Shown: piece by piece, positions 17,967-25,732 of the stretch
Numbering within the stretch: the stretch's first letter is position 1
Layout: each line of letters starts with the position of its first letter
Assembly: GCA_021299715.1 (NCBI GenBank)
Contig: JAJTEL010000001.1
Coordinates: 207,039 to 271,038, forward strand
Direction of reading: 5' to 3'
From: Ilumatobacteraceae bacterium
GTDB lineage: Bacteria; Actinomycetota; Acidimicrobiia; Acidimicrobiales; Ilumatobacteraceae
Length of the DNA stretch: 64,000 bases
Notes under the pieces: generated by a model
The model's input: the letters and a program-made list of their open reading frames with translations, nothing else
Told to the model about the DNA's origin: nothing
Databases searched by the model: none
Translations under genes and position numbers: made by a program

Positions 17967-18313
17967 CTGCTCAACGCCTTGCTCGCGCGCGCTGGGCAGA
18001 AGATCGCGTGACGCAGTGGTACGTACAACGCGGTTTTGTTGTACTTGCACGGAATTGGACCATGCGCGGTGGCGAACTCGACATTGTGTTGCGCAAAGGA
18101 AAACTAGTTGTGGTGTGCGAGGTAAAGGCCCGCGCTAGTACTCACTACGGAACTCCTCTAGAAGCAATGACTCCTACAAAAATTGCACGTGTACAACGAG
18201 CGGGTTATGCATACTTTCGACAATTGAGTTCGCAAGAAAAAGGGCTACGACTGCGTTTCGATGTGGCGACGCTCTTGGGTACACATCTAGAAGTGTTTGA
18301 AGATTTGTTCTAA
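17846..18313 (+). CDS. yraN: UPF0102 / YraN family putative endonuclease
   Basis: A nuclease-fold protein of the YraN (UPF0102) family. The core is clear: RWAEDRVTQWYVQRGFVVLARN, then RGGELDIVLRKG and VVCEVKARA (the D-ExK pattern of PD-(D/E)XK enzymes). The start is odd. The conserved core begins at the codons just after the DUF2469 stop, but the only ATGs in frame are 17846 and 17852, inside DUF2469. The next GTG (18008) would cut off the conserved RWAED. Either a 121-bp overlap or a non-standard start is used. I give the long form, but only 17978-18313 is secure. Confidence 0.75.
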   Translation: MGMGHVPEDPVHSVGESSQFQRRERRRTSVRRHSSSRQHLAAQRLARARWAEDRVTQWYVQRGFVVLARNWTMRGGELDIVLRKGKLVVVCEVKARASTHYGTPLEAMTPTKIARVQRAGYAYFRQLSSQEKGLRLRFDVATLLGTHLEVFEDLF

Positions 18314-18314
18314 C

Positions 18315-18554
18315 TCACTTCTTCTTTCGCGGAGTGCGCCGTGTCCAGCACGCACCGTGCCAGTGGCGTCGAAGATCGGGAGCATCTTGCGGAACCGCAA
18401 CAATGTGACCCATTCCAGCAGGAATTGTTTGGTGGCATCCGGGACACACGTAATCTTTGCGCGCTTCATACGGTTGAACACGTCGTGTCTGAATTGGTCC
18501 GTGCAATTCGCCGTCCCATAAGCGTCCGGGCATGTTCAGCCTAAGAATGCCCAT
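18315..18554 (-). CDS. Small actinobacterial Cys/His protein, unknown function
   Basis: A 79-aa basic protein with WDGELHG, then YVCPGCHQTIPAGMGHIVAVP and RRHWHGACW. The ordered CPGC plus His and a later Cys suggest a zinc site. The layout resembles a small protein conserved in mycobacteria and relatives (pattern W-DGE ... CPGC ... GxxHxVAxP ... RRHWHxxCW). It ends 1 bp from yraN in convergent orientation and overlaps the upstream small membrane-protein frame. Function unknown. Confidence 0.65.
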   Translation of the reverse strand: MGILRLNMPGRLWDGELHGPIQTRRVQPYEARKDYVCPGCHQTIPAGMGHIVAVPQDAPDLRRHWHGACWTRRTPRKKK

Positions 18555-18646
18555 GCCACAAGTGCACTGGCAACTGAGATAGCCGCAAGAACAAACCAGA
18601 TATCTGTGCTGCGGGCAATGCGCTTACGAGTCGGGTTGAATCCCAT
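18536..18646 (-). CDS. Possible 36-aa single-pass membrane protein
   Basis: Starts MGFNPTRKRIARSTD, then has one hydrophobic span of about 20 residues ending WAFLG. This positive-inside then transmembrane layout is hard to get by chance. Its 3' end overlaps the start of the downstream small Cys/His gene by 19 bp, suggesting coupling. A CATACT hexamer lies 7 nt before the ATG, like the leaderless promoters elsewhere in the window. Too short for family assignment. Confidence 0.45.
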   Translation of the reverse strand: MGFNPTRKRIARSTDIWFVLAAISVASALVAWAFLG

Positions 18647-18708
18647 GGCGTCAAGTATGACCTCAACAACGACGATTGCGATGCTTCGTGAGTGACTAGC
18701 GTAGAAAT

Positions 18709-19428
18709 ATGCGTCGCATTGGAATAGCTGTGTTGGGTGCGACGCTCACTTTTTTCTTATCGGCGCCCGCTGTTGTGTCTAGCGCCACCACCACAACGTC
18801 ACCGTCCACAACCATTCCCGTGTTGTGTCCGCCTGCTGGTGACCCGTCTGTCACCACAGTGCCCATAGTGGGATGTGTGAATCCTGTGGTGACCACAACA
18901 ACCACAACCACGACCACCACCACGTTGCCCATCGCGGCCACCACGGTTCCAGAAGGATGTGCGCTTCCGCCCGTTGCACAAGCAGTCTTTAAAGGAACTT
19001 TGCAAAGTGTTGACCCGGTCAGCGCAGTGTTTCGAATTGATCAGTTACGGGCGGGTTCTCTCGACGGGTTCGCGGCGAACAATACCGTGGAAGTGAGGTA
19101 TGGAAGCGACGCAAAGTATCTGACAGTTGGCTCCACCTATCTGGTTGGAGTTGAACAAGACAGCGTTACTCTCCGCCTAACGTCAACACTTCGTGATCAA
19201 CCTGAATTATTTGGTGCGGCAGAAGTTGCAGGTACACAGAATAAGTGTCCAGAGTTTGAGGCGGCTGCACGAACACTGAATGTTGACGGAACAACTATTC
19301 CCACCGGGTTGTTGGACAAATTGTTTGGAGACCCATGGAAGATTGCAATGGCCGTTCTTCTCCCACCGGTGCTTGTGCTGGTTGCGCTAGTCGCGCTTGT
19401 GTGGTTCCGCCGCGGTGTTAAGCGGTAA
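18709..19428 (+). CDS. Secreted Thr-rich protein with C-terminal membrane anchor
   Basis: A 239-aa surface protein. The signal peptide spans residues 1-26 (basic start, hydrophobic core, ending VVSSA). A Thr/Pro low-complexity region follows with a run of 12 Thr, then a globular domain (about residues 85-190) with paired Cys, a second transmembrane segment (about 210-232) and basic tail RRGVKR, so a type I membrane protein. -10 hexamer TAGCGT lies 6 nt before the ATG, so it is probably leaderless. No family recognised. It overlaps rpe tail-to-tail by 11 bp. Confidence 0.75.
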   Translation: MRRIGIAVLGATLTFFLSAPAVVSSATTTTSPSTTIPVLCPPAGDPSVTTVPIVGCVNPVVTTTTTTTTTTTLPIAATTVPEGCALPPVAQAVFKGTLQSVDPVSAVFRIDQLRAGSLDGFAANNTVEVRYGSDAKYLTVGSTYLVGVEQDSVTLRLTSTLRDQPELFGAAEVAGTQNKCPEFEAAARTLNVDGTTIPTGLLDKLFGDPWKIAMAVLLPPVLVLVALVALVWFRRGVKR

Positions 19429-20104
19429 ATGCTTCGGTTGCCAGCGCACGCAGTTGAGTAACAGCGTGAGCAAGACCTTTGGGGTCTTTGTACAAAGCGC
19501 TTCCTGCAATTAACACGTTGGCACCAGCTTTTGCAGCACCAGCAATTGTGGTGGGAGAGATGCCACCATCTACTTCTAAGTGAACTGAATCGCCCAGACC
19601 ACGACGCGTGATCATGTCGCGTACTTCACGAATCTTTGGTTCCATGGTCGCGATATAGCTCTGTCCGCCGAAACCGGGGTTCACCGTCATCACCAGAATC
19701 ATGTCCACCAGGTCGAGGACATGTTCAACGGTTGATGCAGGAGTGTGTGGGTTCAGTGCAACTGCGGCCGTTGCTCCCATGGCACGAATGTTTTCTAATG
19801 TGCGATGCAGGTGTGTGCATGCTTCTGCATGAACTATGAGGCGCTGACATCCGGCTTCCACGTAACGCTGCGCCATGACGTCGGGTGTGAGAACCATGAG
19901 ATGTGCTTCAAACGGCTTCGTGGTGTACGGACGCACAGATGCAATGACGTCGGGTCCGAAAGTGAGGTTTGGTACAAACTGCCCATCCATGACATCGAAC
20001 TGAATGATGTCCACGCCTGCTTCGTCGAGTGCTTGAATCTCTTCGCCAAATTTTGAGAAATTGGCAGGAAGAACGGAAGGGGCGATTTGAATGGGCAACG
20101 TCAC
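19418..20104 (-). CDS. rpe: Ribulose-phosphate 3-epimerase
   Basis: Interconverts ribulose-5-P and xylulose-5-P in the pentose phosphate pathway. It has 228 aa, a TIM barrel with APSVLPANFSKFGEEI, the metal/acid motif DVMDGQFVPNLTFGP, EAHLMV, MTVNPGFGGQSYI and the phosphate-binding EVDGGI. Complete length. It stands alone on the minus strand, divergent from the RNA methyltransferase gene. Confidence 0.95.
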   Translation of the reverse strand: MTLPIQIAPSVLPANFSKFGEEIQALDEAGVDIIQFDVMDGQFVPNLTFGPDVIASVRPYTTKPFEAHLMVLTPDVMAQRYVEAGCQRLIVHAEACTHLHRTLENIRAMGATAAVALNPHTPASTVEHVLDLVDMILVMTVNPGFGGQSYIATMEPKIREVRDMITRRGLGDSVHLEVDGGISPTTIAGAAKAGANVLIAGSALYKDPKGLAHAVTQLRALATEAFTA

Positions 20105-20120
20105 GCCTTCACCCTAGTCA

Positions 20121-21341
20121 ATGTGCCTGCGGCAAGTCCCGAGAGTATGTGCCAACGTGACCTACGCTGACACGGTGACAACTCGCCATTCCGTTCGTAT
20201 TGAAAAACTGGTTGCAGGCGGAGACGGCCTTGCGCGTATGGATGACGGACGTGTGGTATTCGTTCCCGGAGTGCTGGCCGATGAGGTCGTCGAAATTTCG
20301 TTGTCCGAGTCGCGTTCTGACTTTGGTCGTGGAACGTTGCTCTCCATTGTTGAGCCATCTGCCCAACGACGAGTTCCGCCGTGCCCGCACGTGGGGCAGG
20401 GGTGTGGCGGGTGCGACTGGCAACACATTGAGCGCCGCATTCAAGGCCAGGCAAAGTTGGCCATCGTGAAAGAGGCCTACACACGCACGGCAAAGTTAGA
20501 TGTGGACCCGCAACTGCGTCGCATCACCGAAGACGCACGGCGCACAACTGTTCGCATGGTCAGCACGAGCGACGGAACGCTCGGTTTTCGCGCACACGAA
20601 TCTCACGACATCATCCCGGTGTCGCAGTGCGCAGTGTCTCACCAACTCATTAACGACTTCATCACTTCCCCTGTACTTGATGGTGCGGGAGAAGTCACCA
20701 TTCGCGTTGGTGCGCGAACCGGCGACATTGGTGTGTGGGCGCATGACGGAAAACTGGCGCGCACATTGCCCGCTGGGTTGAAGACAGGCGAGCGCAGCAC
20801 CATTACCGAGCACGTTGGCGAGCAAACTTTCAAAGTGTCAATGGGTTCGTTCTTTCAGTCGTCACCAGAAGCAGCAGAACTCATCATCGATTCTGTGTCG
20901 CGCCGTTTAGACACGCTTGGAATCGAGGGTGGATTGCTGTGCGATGCGTACGGTGGAGTGGGGCTGTTTAGCCTTGCGTTCTCTGAGCGATTCGACGAAG
21001 TGTTACTTGTTGAATCGTCTGAATCAGCGTGTCGCGACGCGGTACGCAACTTGGCCGAGTGTGCTGCGGTCATTGAACAAGCCAACATGGACAATTGGGA
21101 ATCTGCCGAAGCCGATGTGGTTATTGCAGACCCTGCGCGACAAGGTTTAGGGAAGCATGGTGCAGCTGCTGTTATTGACACGGGTGCACCCACGGTCATC
21201 TTGGTCAGCTGTGATCCGGTAGCCGGGGCTCGCGATGCGCGTTTGTTGGTGAACGCGGGCTACACCATTGGCGAAGTAGAAGTGCTAGATATCTTTCCTG
21301 AAACTCATCACGTTGAAGTTGTTGCAGCATTTAGTCGCTAG
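20121..21341 (+). CDS. TrmA/RlmCD-family RNA (uracil-5-)-methyltransferase
   Basis: SAM-dependent enzyme that makes m5U in tRNA or 23S rRNA. An N-terminal TRAM domain (about residues 20-80) is followed by a Cys cluster CPHVGQGCGGC likely holding an Fe-S cluster, the SAM-binding DAYGGVGLFSL, IADPARQGLGK and the catalytic VSCDPVAGARDARLL with the nucleophilic Cys. The start could be ATG 20121, GTG 20157 or GTG 20175; the conserved part begins after 20175. Whether the target is U747/U1939 of 23S rRNA or U54 of tRNA is not decidable here. Confidence 0.88.
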   Translation: MCLRQVPRVCANVTYADTVTTRHSVRIEKLVAGGDGLARMDDGRVVFVPGVLADEVVEISLSESRSDFGRGTLLSIVEPSAQRRVPPCPHVGQGCGGCDWQHIERRIQGQAKLAIVKEAYTRTAKLDVDPQLRRITEDARRTTVRMVSTSDGTLGFRAHESHDIIPVSQCAVSHQLINDFITSPVLDGAGEVTIRVGARTGDIGVWAHDGKLARTLPAGLKTGERSTITEHVGEQTFKVSMGSFFQSSPEAAELIIDSVSRRLDTLGIEGGLLCDAYGGVGLFSLAFSERFDEVLLVESSESACRDAVRNLAECAAVIEQANMDNWESAEADVVIADPARQGLGKHGAAAVIDTGAPTVILVSCDPVAGARDARLLVNAGYTIGEVEVLDIFPETHHVEVVAAFSR

Positions 21342-21356
21342 AGAAAAGAGATCATC

Positions 21357-21710
21357 ATGAGTAACGATTGGGCACGACCCGTTGTGTATTTCGAGATTCG
21401 AGCGAAAGACGCAGATGTCTTGTCGCATTTCTACCGCGAGCTTTTCAATTGGAACATTGGCGACGGTTTCATTCGGCAGATTCCTGCCGGAATTGGTGGG
21501 CCAGAAAATGGCATTGGTGGGCACATGCGAACAGGCGATAAACCCGGCGTCACGTTGTTCATTCAGGTCAAAGATGTGGAAGCCTCGCAACGTCGCGCGG
21601 TGGACCTTGGTGGGAAGAAAACGTCTGACCGTTTCGATATTCCAGGTGGCGCGTCACTTGCGGGAATTGAAGATCCCGAAGGAAACCCCATCACGTTGGT
21701 TCAGCAGTAG
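21357..21710 (+). CDS. VOC (glyoxalase/bleomycin resistance) family protein
   Basis: A 117-aa protein of the vicinal oxygen chelate fold, two beta-alpha-beta-beta-beta units. It begins with RPVVYFEIRAKDADVLSHFY and ends with IEDPEGNPITLVQQ. Members include dioxygenases, lyases and lactoylglutathione-lyase relatives; the substrate cannot be told. AGAAAAGAG lies upstream as Shine-Dalgarno. Its stop abuts the stop of the convergent gene with no gap. Confidence 0.85.
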   Translation: MSNDWARPVVYFEIRAKDADVLSHFYRELFNWNIGDGFIRQIPAGIGGPENGIGGHMRTGDKPGVTLFIQVKDVEASQRRAVDLGGKKTSDRFDIPGGASLAGIEDPEGNPITLVQQ

Positions 21711-21998
21711 CTACAACAGCGAGTACACAGCCACAGACCGGCTGGACTCAACAATGCTCGCGCTCCACTGCGCGACCACGGTGTCGGTGCTGCGGTAATA
21801 CGTTGCGTCGGCCTGCGTAGCGTCGCCAAAAAGTGTGATGACAACGTATGAGCCATTGTCGTTGCGGGCCGTGGTGCGGCGCGCAAGACCGAGGCGGTTC
21901 AGGTAACACCATTCCTGCATCTGTTCGTCTAACGCACGAAACTCCTGGGCAACAACGCCTGGGTTCAGTGTGAAGGTTTCAACCTCAAGAATTGCCAT
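21711..21998 (-). CDS. Small protein, possible dimeric alpha-beta barrel
   Basis: A 95-aa protein starting MAILEVETFTLNPG at ATG 21998; a longer in-frame start at 22058 adds a basic unlike tail and is not preferred. Alternating beta strands and helices with SYVVITLFGDA suggest a ferredoxin-like (dimeric alpha-beta barrel / monooxygenase-like) fold. No catalytic motif is seen. It is convergent with and directly abuts the VOC gene. Confidence 0.6.
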   Translation of the reverse strand: MAILEVETFTLNPGVVAQEFRALDEQMQEWCYLNRLGLARRTTARNDNGSYVVITLFGDATQADATYYRSTDTVVAQWSASIVESSRSVAVYSLL

Positions 21999-22088
21999 GG
22001 ATGAAACAGTACCCGTTCGCTTCCGCATCGCAAGTGAGGTGCAAAAGCGTGGTGACACGCGTTGTCGGTTTATTCCTTACACGGCACA

Positions 22089-22358
22089 ATGAAATCAGTA
22101 ATGACGACTTACTTGATTACGGCGACATGGGGCGCAATGAAACTGTCTGAGGAAATGGATATCAAATCCGACCTCACCCCTGAGAATGAAGGCCAGTATG
22201 CCAAAAACTTCATACTGGACAAGTGGATCCGTGTTTTTGGAGACCAGTTCATAAACGGTGCGGACAAAATTACAACGCAGGCTGTAACTCCTGACCGGTG
22301 TCGTTCAAGCCTCGACGCTCACAATTCGAAACTGAAGGGTGATGCTTGCCAGTGCTGA
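22089..22358 (+). CDS. Unknown small protein, first of three overlapping genes
   Basis: An 89-aa protein starting MKSVMTTYLITATWGAMKLS, with an acidic middle and a Cys-containing end. It matches no family I recognise. It overlaps the next gene by 13 bp in another frame, which suggests a cotranslated unit. The ATG at 22089 is preferred over the longer frame at 22062. Codon use looks less biased than in neighbouring housekeeping genes, which fits acquired DNA next to a tRNA. Confidence 0.5.
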   Translation: MKSVMTTYLITATWGAMKLSEEMDIKSDLTPENEGQYAKNFILDKWIRVFGDQFINGADKITTQAVTPDRCRSSLDAHNSKLKGDACQC

Positions 22359-22807
22359 CTGAGAAAACCATCACCGAAAACATAATTTTTGATAGCCCAA
22401 TGAATCTGCCGCAAGCTGTTCTCTACGGAGTGCACGCCGAAGGTAACACCCGAGTTCTCGGTACTCACGCTGACGTATACGCATTGTTGAAACGCGATTT
22501 CTCCGGCACCGAAGGACTTATCGGTATTGCCGTTCACACAACAGGGTGGGCGGCGCCGCTCAATCCTGAAACGGGAGAAACTGACGTGCGTCCTTCTGAA
22601 CACCCCGAGCGTCGCAGGATTGTGCTGGTAGTAACACTCACCATGAACGGTTTCTGTTCGGGTATGAAGTTCGCTAGAAAAGTTCCCGGTGCCGTTATCG
22701 AAGAAACAAATTTTGATGAAGAGTCGGCTTCTGGTGATCTGTGGGAAGCATTGAATGAGTGTTTTGACAAGATCACTCTGCAATCATCGGGAAGAAACTC
22801 CAGATGA
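22346..22807 (+). CDS. Unknown protein with TTGWAAP / SEHPERRR motif
   Basis: A 153-aa acidic protein. The segment HTTGWAAPLNPETGE followed by PSEHPERRRIVLVVTL recalls a small family of uncharacterised actinobacterial and phage proteins with the same W-AAP ... HPxRRR pattern; I know no function for them. It is the middle gene of the overlapping trio, 13-bp overlap upstream and 4-bp ATGA overlap downstream. Confidence 0.65.
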   Translation: MPVLTEKTITENIIFDSPMNLPQAVLYGVHAEGNTRVLGTHADVYALLKRDFSGTEGLIGIAVHTTGWAAPLNPETGETDVRPSEHPERRRIVLVVTLTMNGFCSGMKFARKVPGAVIEETNFDEESASGDLWEALNECFDKITLQSSGRNSR

Positions 22808-23100
22808 CACTGTGCACACCTAGACAAATAGCTGGTCAAGTAATCCCGTTTAGCGGCACTAACGGAGAACGCGCTGCGAACAGGCTTTCACACGCATGGG
22901 AACAGGTACCGAACCCATTCAAATTCATCTCATTCTCTGCGCGTGGAATCAAGCGGCTCGACCACGAAGTGGATGCAGAGTTGGCCAAGCGATCTTTGGA
23001 AATGTTGCCAAAGTGCAGTAGATGCAAATGTTGGGGAATAGACCTCGCAGCTTGGTGGCAGTGCGGTCACGCACCTCGCTATACAGAAACCAAAATGTGA
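22804..23100 (+). CDS. Unknown small Cys-rich protein
   Basis: A 98-aa basic protein whose C-terminus has CSRCKCWGIDLAAWWQCGH, a Cys/His cluster that could bind zinc. It starts inside the stop of the preceding gene (ATGA). No family recognised. It ends the trio; after it comes a degraded stretch leading to the 3' end of tRNA-Lys. Confidence 0.5.
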   Translation: MTLCTPRQIAGQVIPFSGTNGERAANRLSHAWEQVPNPFKFISFSARGIKRLDHEVDAELAKRSLEMLPKCSRCKCWGIDLAAWWQCGHAPRYTETKM

Positions 23101-23142
23101 GATGGCTGCTGAATGGTCACCTGATTTGCAAACAATAGAGTT

Positions 23143-23277
23143 ATGACGTCTCCCCATCCAGAATGGTTGCGAAATCGAAAGAGATACCGAAGGTTTCCTC
23201 GAAGGATGAAACCACAGGGCTTCTCGCACAAAGAATTCAAGAACTGGCTAGCGCGAACTACGAGCAGTAGCTCCTGA
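23143..23277 (+). CDS. Possible 44-aa basic peptide
   Basis: An ORF from ATG 23143 to TGA 23277 encoding a strongly basic peptide (many Arg/Lys, ending in a Ser run). No good Shine-Dalgarno and no family. It overlaps the pentapeptide remnant in a different frame. It may be chance or a decayed gene end. Confidence 0.25.
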   Translation: MTSPHPEWLRNRKRYRRFPRRMKPQGFSHKEFKNWLARTTSSSS

Positions 23278-23365
23278 CAGTCCCCAGACAAGCCTGACTG
23301 GCGCAAACTTTTCTGAGGCCGAACTCGCTGGCGCAAAACTGCCCGACGGTTTTGTTCGTGAGTAA
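23252..23365 (+). pseudogene. Remnant of pentapeptide-repeat protein C-terminus
   Basis: A start-less open frame encoding SLTGANFSEAELAGAKLPDG before a TAA stop. The A(N/D)L-type pentapeptides and the terminal LPDG match the ends of the intact pentapeptide-repeat genes at 43.3 and 44.2 kb (ATMPDG / ATMPKD). A stop codon bounds it upstream at 23249-23251 and there is no usable start, so this is a decayed 3' end. It ends 8 bp from the encoded CCA of tRNA-Lys. Confidence 0.6.
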
Positions 23366-23373
23366 CAACAAAT

Positions 23374-23449
23374 TGGTGCGCCCTCTGGGGCTCGAACCCA
23401 GGACCTGCGGATTAAGAGTCCGTTGCTCTACCAACTGAGCTAAAGGCGC
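23374..23449 (-). tRNA. tRNA-Lys (CTT)
   Basis: Cloverleaf on the minus strand: acceptor GCGCCTT pairs with AGGGCGC, D-arm AGCTCAGTTGGTAGAGC, anticodon loop CTCTTAA (anticodon CTT), T-arm with GTTCGAGCC, discriminator A and an encoded CCA. Its 3' end faces the accessory patch at 22.1-23.4 kb, the side where tRNA-targeting integrases insert. Confidence 0.95.
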
Positions 23450-23549
23450 AATATGTGCTTCGTCACTCTATGCGATGGCGCCCAGTGAATACCAAAGCAA
23501 TGCGAAGAATCGTGTTGCCGGCACCGATTTCTCGATGCCGGCTCACGAA

Positions 23550-23627
23550 TGGGGTGATCGAGGGGACTTGAACCCCCGACCTCTAGGGCCACAACCTAGC
23601 GCTCTAACCGGGCTGAGCTACGACCAC
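23550..23627 (-). tRNA. tRNA-His (GTG)
   Basis: Minus-strand cloverleaf: acceptor GTGGTCG with CGATCAC, anticodon stem CTAGG/CCTAG around loop TTGTGGC (anticodon GTG), T-loop TTCAAGT, discriminator C and encoded CCA. A G lies just before position 1 (at 23628), which would pair with C73 as the G-1 identity element of tRNA-His. Both confirm the amino acid. Confidence 0.95.
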
Positions 23628-23754
23628 CATGCGGATGTTCAGTCTGCCACGCCCCGTCGGTTCTCCCAACACTCTTACTCTTCAGACAACGCGAGTCGGC
23701 GCCGTGAAGCGGCTCAGGTAGAGTGGTGTCAGACCGTTAAGCGGGGTGTTATCC

Positions 23755-25128
23755 ATGTCAGCAACGAATTTTACGTTGCACCAAAATCTGGCAGACAGAG
23801 CCAGAGAAATTACGCGGCGTGAGCTGCAAAAATATGCCGAGCGAACCACTGGTTCGCAGAAGGCAACCGCGAGGGCAAAACAGGTGCTCCCTCTCGGAGT
23901 TCCGTCCAGTCTTCAGTATTACGACCCACATCCCGTCGTCGTGCGTCACGCTGCTGGCGCACGCATGATCGATGTTGATGGCAATGAATACGTTGACTAC
24001 AACATGGGCTTTGGCGCATTGTTTGCTGGTCACGTCAACCCATTTGTTCGCGATGCAATTGAACGTCAGTTGAACGACGGCACGTTGTACGTAACGCCGG
24101 CCGAAATCACTGCAGACGTTGGTGAGTTATTAGCGCAACGTTTTCAGTTGCCGTTGTGGCGTTTCACCAACTCGGGCACCGAAGCAACTATGGATGCAAT
24201 TCGAGTGGCGCGTGGTGCAACGGGTCGCGATAAAATTGTGAAAGTGGAAGGTGGCTATCACGGCCATCACGACACAGTCATGGTGTCAATGAAGCCACCT
24301 GTCGATGCCGCAGGTCCCGCCGATCATCCGTATGCAGTGCCGTCTACTGCTGGCGTTGCAAAATCTGCAATTGCCGACACCATCGTTATTCCGTACAACG
24401 ATGCTGCAGCTCTTGAAGAAGCGCTTGCCGGCAACGATGTGGCTGCGTTCATTGTTGAGCCTGTCATGGAAAACATTGGTATCTGTATGCCCGAAGCGGG
24501 GTACTTGGAAGATGTTCGTCGCATCACGCGCGAACACGGAACCATGCTTATTTTCGATGAAGTAAAAACCGGCATCACCGCAGGGTGGGGTGGCGCCACC
24601 GGAGTACTTGGCGTTGTTCCCGACTTGGTGTGCTTGGCAAAGAGCATTGGCGGTGGCTTACCGCTTGGTGCGTTCGGTGGAACTCGTGAATGTATGGAAC
24701 AGATCAGCAACGGTCGTGTTGTGCATATGGGTACGTACAACGGAAATCCACTTGTCATGGCGGCGGCTGTTGCGGTGTTGTCACAGGTGTGCACACCCGA
24801 AGTGACACACGCAACAGTGACAAGAAATGCACAACTCATTGCGGCGTGTGACGACATTATTTCTCGCGCAGCGTTGCCTGCGCACACCGTTCAATTTGGT
24901 GCAAAAGGCTGTATTACATGGGCCGAACAGCCCATTCGTAACTATCGCGATTACAAATCAACCGACTTCGACATTGCATTTGCACAGTGGATTCACGGAG
25001 TAAACCGCGGCATCTTGTTACCACCAGGTCTTGATGAACAGTGGCTAATCTCTGTAATGCATTCGGAGGAAGAGGCACTCCGATACGCACATGTATTTGG
25101 AGAATTCGTTGACGAACTCATTGCATAA
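23755..25128 (+). CDS. Class III aminotransferase, glutamate-1-semialdehyde aminomutase-like
   Basis: PLP enzyme, 457 aa, most like glutamate-1-semialdehyde 2,1-aminomutase (HemL): TNSGTEATMDAIRVARGATG, VEGGYHGHHDT, FDEVKTGI and the PLP lysine in CLAKSIGGGLPLGAFGG. It is longer than typical HemL at the N-terminus and lies away from other haem genes, so it may act on another amino-ketone instead. ATG 23755 is chosen with GCGGGG upstream; GTG 23746 is an alternative. DUF983 overlaps its end. Confidence 0.8.
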   Translation: MSATNFTLHQNLADRAREITRRELQKYAERTTGSQKATARAKQVLPLGVPSSLQYYDPHPVVVRHAAGARMIDVDGNEYVDYNMGFGALFAGHVNPFVRDAIERQLNDGTLYVTPAEITADVGELLAQRFQLPLWRFTNSGTEATMDAIRVARGATGRDKIVKVEGGYHGHHDTVMVSMKPPVDAAGPADHPYAVPSTAGVAKSAIADTIVIPYNDAAALEEALAGNDVAAFIVEPVMENIGICMPEAGYLEDVRRITREHGTMLIFDEVKTGITAGWGGATGVLGVVPDLVCLAKSIGGGLPLGAFGGTRECMEQISNGRVVHMGTYNGNPLVMAAAVAVLSQVCTPEVTHATVTRNAQLIAACDDIISRAALPAHTVQFGAKGCITWAEQPIRNYRDYKSTDFDIAFAQWIHGVNRGILLPPGLDEQWLISVMHSEEEALRYAHVFGEFVDELIA

Positions 25129-25537
25129 CCAGAAGCGCCCAGCGCTACCGAAAATGATTCTGCGCGGACTACTCCGTAAGTGCGCATGGTGCGGCGGGAA
25201 AGGTTCATTCTTTACGTCGTGGTATGGGAAAGCGCCACAGTGTCAAACCTGTGGCATTCATTGGGAACGCGGGTACGAGGGATATGAACTCGGCGCAGCC
25301 ACCATGGGTGTGTTTCTCACATTCGGCACAATTATTTTTTGGATGGTTCTGTCCGTTGTTTTCAGCGTGCCGTTAGTTCCACTGCTGCTTATTGCAGGTG
25401 CACTAGCCGTGGTCATTCCTATTGCGGGCTATCCGCTTACGTACACCGTGTGGCAGGGGGTCGATCTATTTATTCGCGCCCCATCGACCGAAGACATCGC
25501 TGCCGCCGAGGCCTGGTTGGCCGCTCAGGGCCGCTAA
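25121..25537 (+). CDS. DUF983 family membrane protein
   Basis: About 138 aa. CAWCGG and CQTCG form two CxxC pairs before two transmembrane segments (about residues 60-85 and 88-112), the DUF983 layout. The TTG at 25121, overlapping the previous stop, keeps the KRPALPKMILRGLLRKC stretch seen before the first Cys pair in relatives; ATG 25154 would be the short form. Function unknown, sometimes linked to haem-copper oxidase gene sets. Confidence 0.8.
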   Translation: MHNQKRPALPKMILRGLLRKCAWCGGKGSFFTSWYGKAPQCQTCGIHWERGYEGYELGAATMGVFLTFGTIIFWMVLSVVFSVPLVPLLLIAGALAVVIPIAGYPLTYTVWQGVDLFIRAPSTEDIAAAEAWLAAQGR

Positions 25538-25615
25538 TCCCGGGGCTCCGAGAGCCCAATCGGTACATTTCCGCCCCGTAGGGCTGCTGGTGCACATGGC
25601 GCCGACCCACAATGC

Positions 25616-25644
25616 TTGACCGAACACCTGTTCGTAGTTACAGT
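25616..25644 (+). promoter_or_regulatory. recA promoter with LexA (SOS) box
   Basis: -35 TTGACC (25616-25621), 17-bp spacer, -10 TACAGT (25639-25644). The perfect palindromic SOS box CGAACACCTGTTCG occupies 25621-25634, inside the spacer, so LexA binding would block RNA polymerase. A partial site GTTCGAAC follows at 25651-25658. Confidence 0.85.
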
Positions 25645-25732
25645 GTTGTTGTTCGAACACACCCATTGCGTACAGTCCGCAGTTCCTAGGAAGTACCTAG
25701 GAAATACGCGGAAAACCCGAAAGGCATACATC

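Noticed and set aside
23755..25128. Firm hemL assignment
   Set aside because: Motifs fit the aminomutase family but the long N-terminus and lack of haem neighbours leave other class III aminotransferases possible, so no symbol was given.
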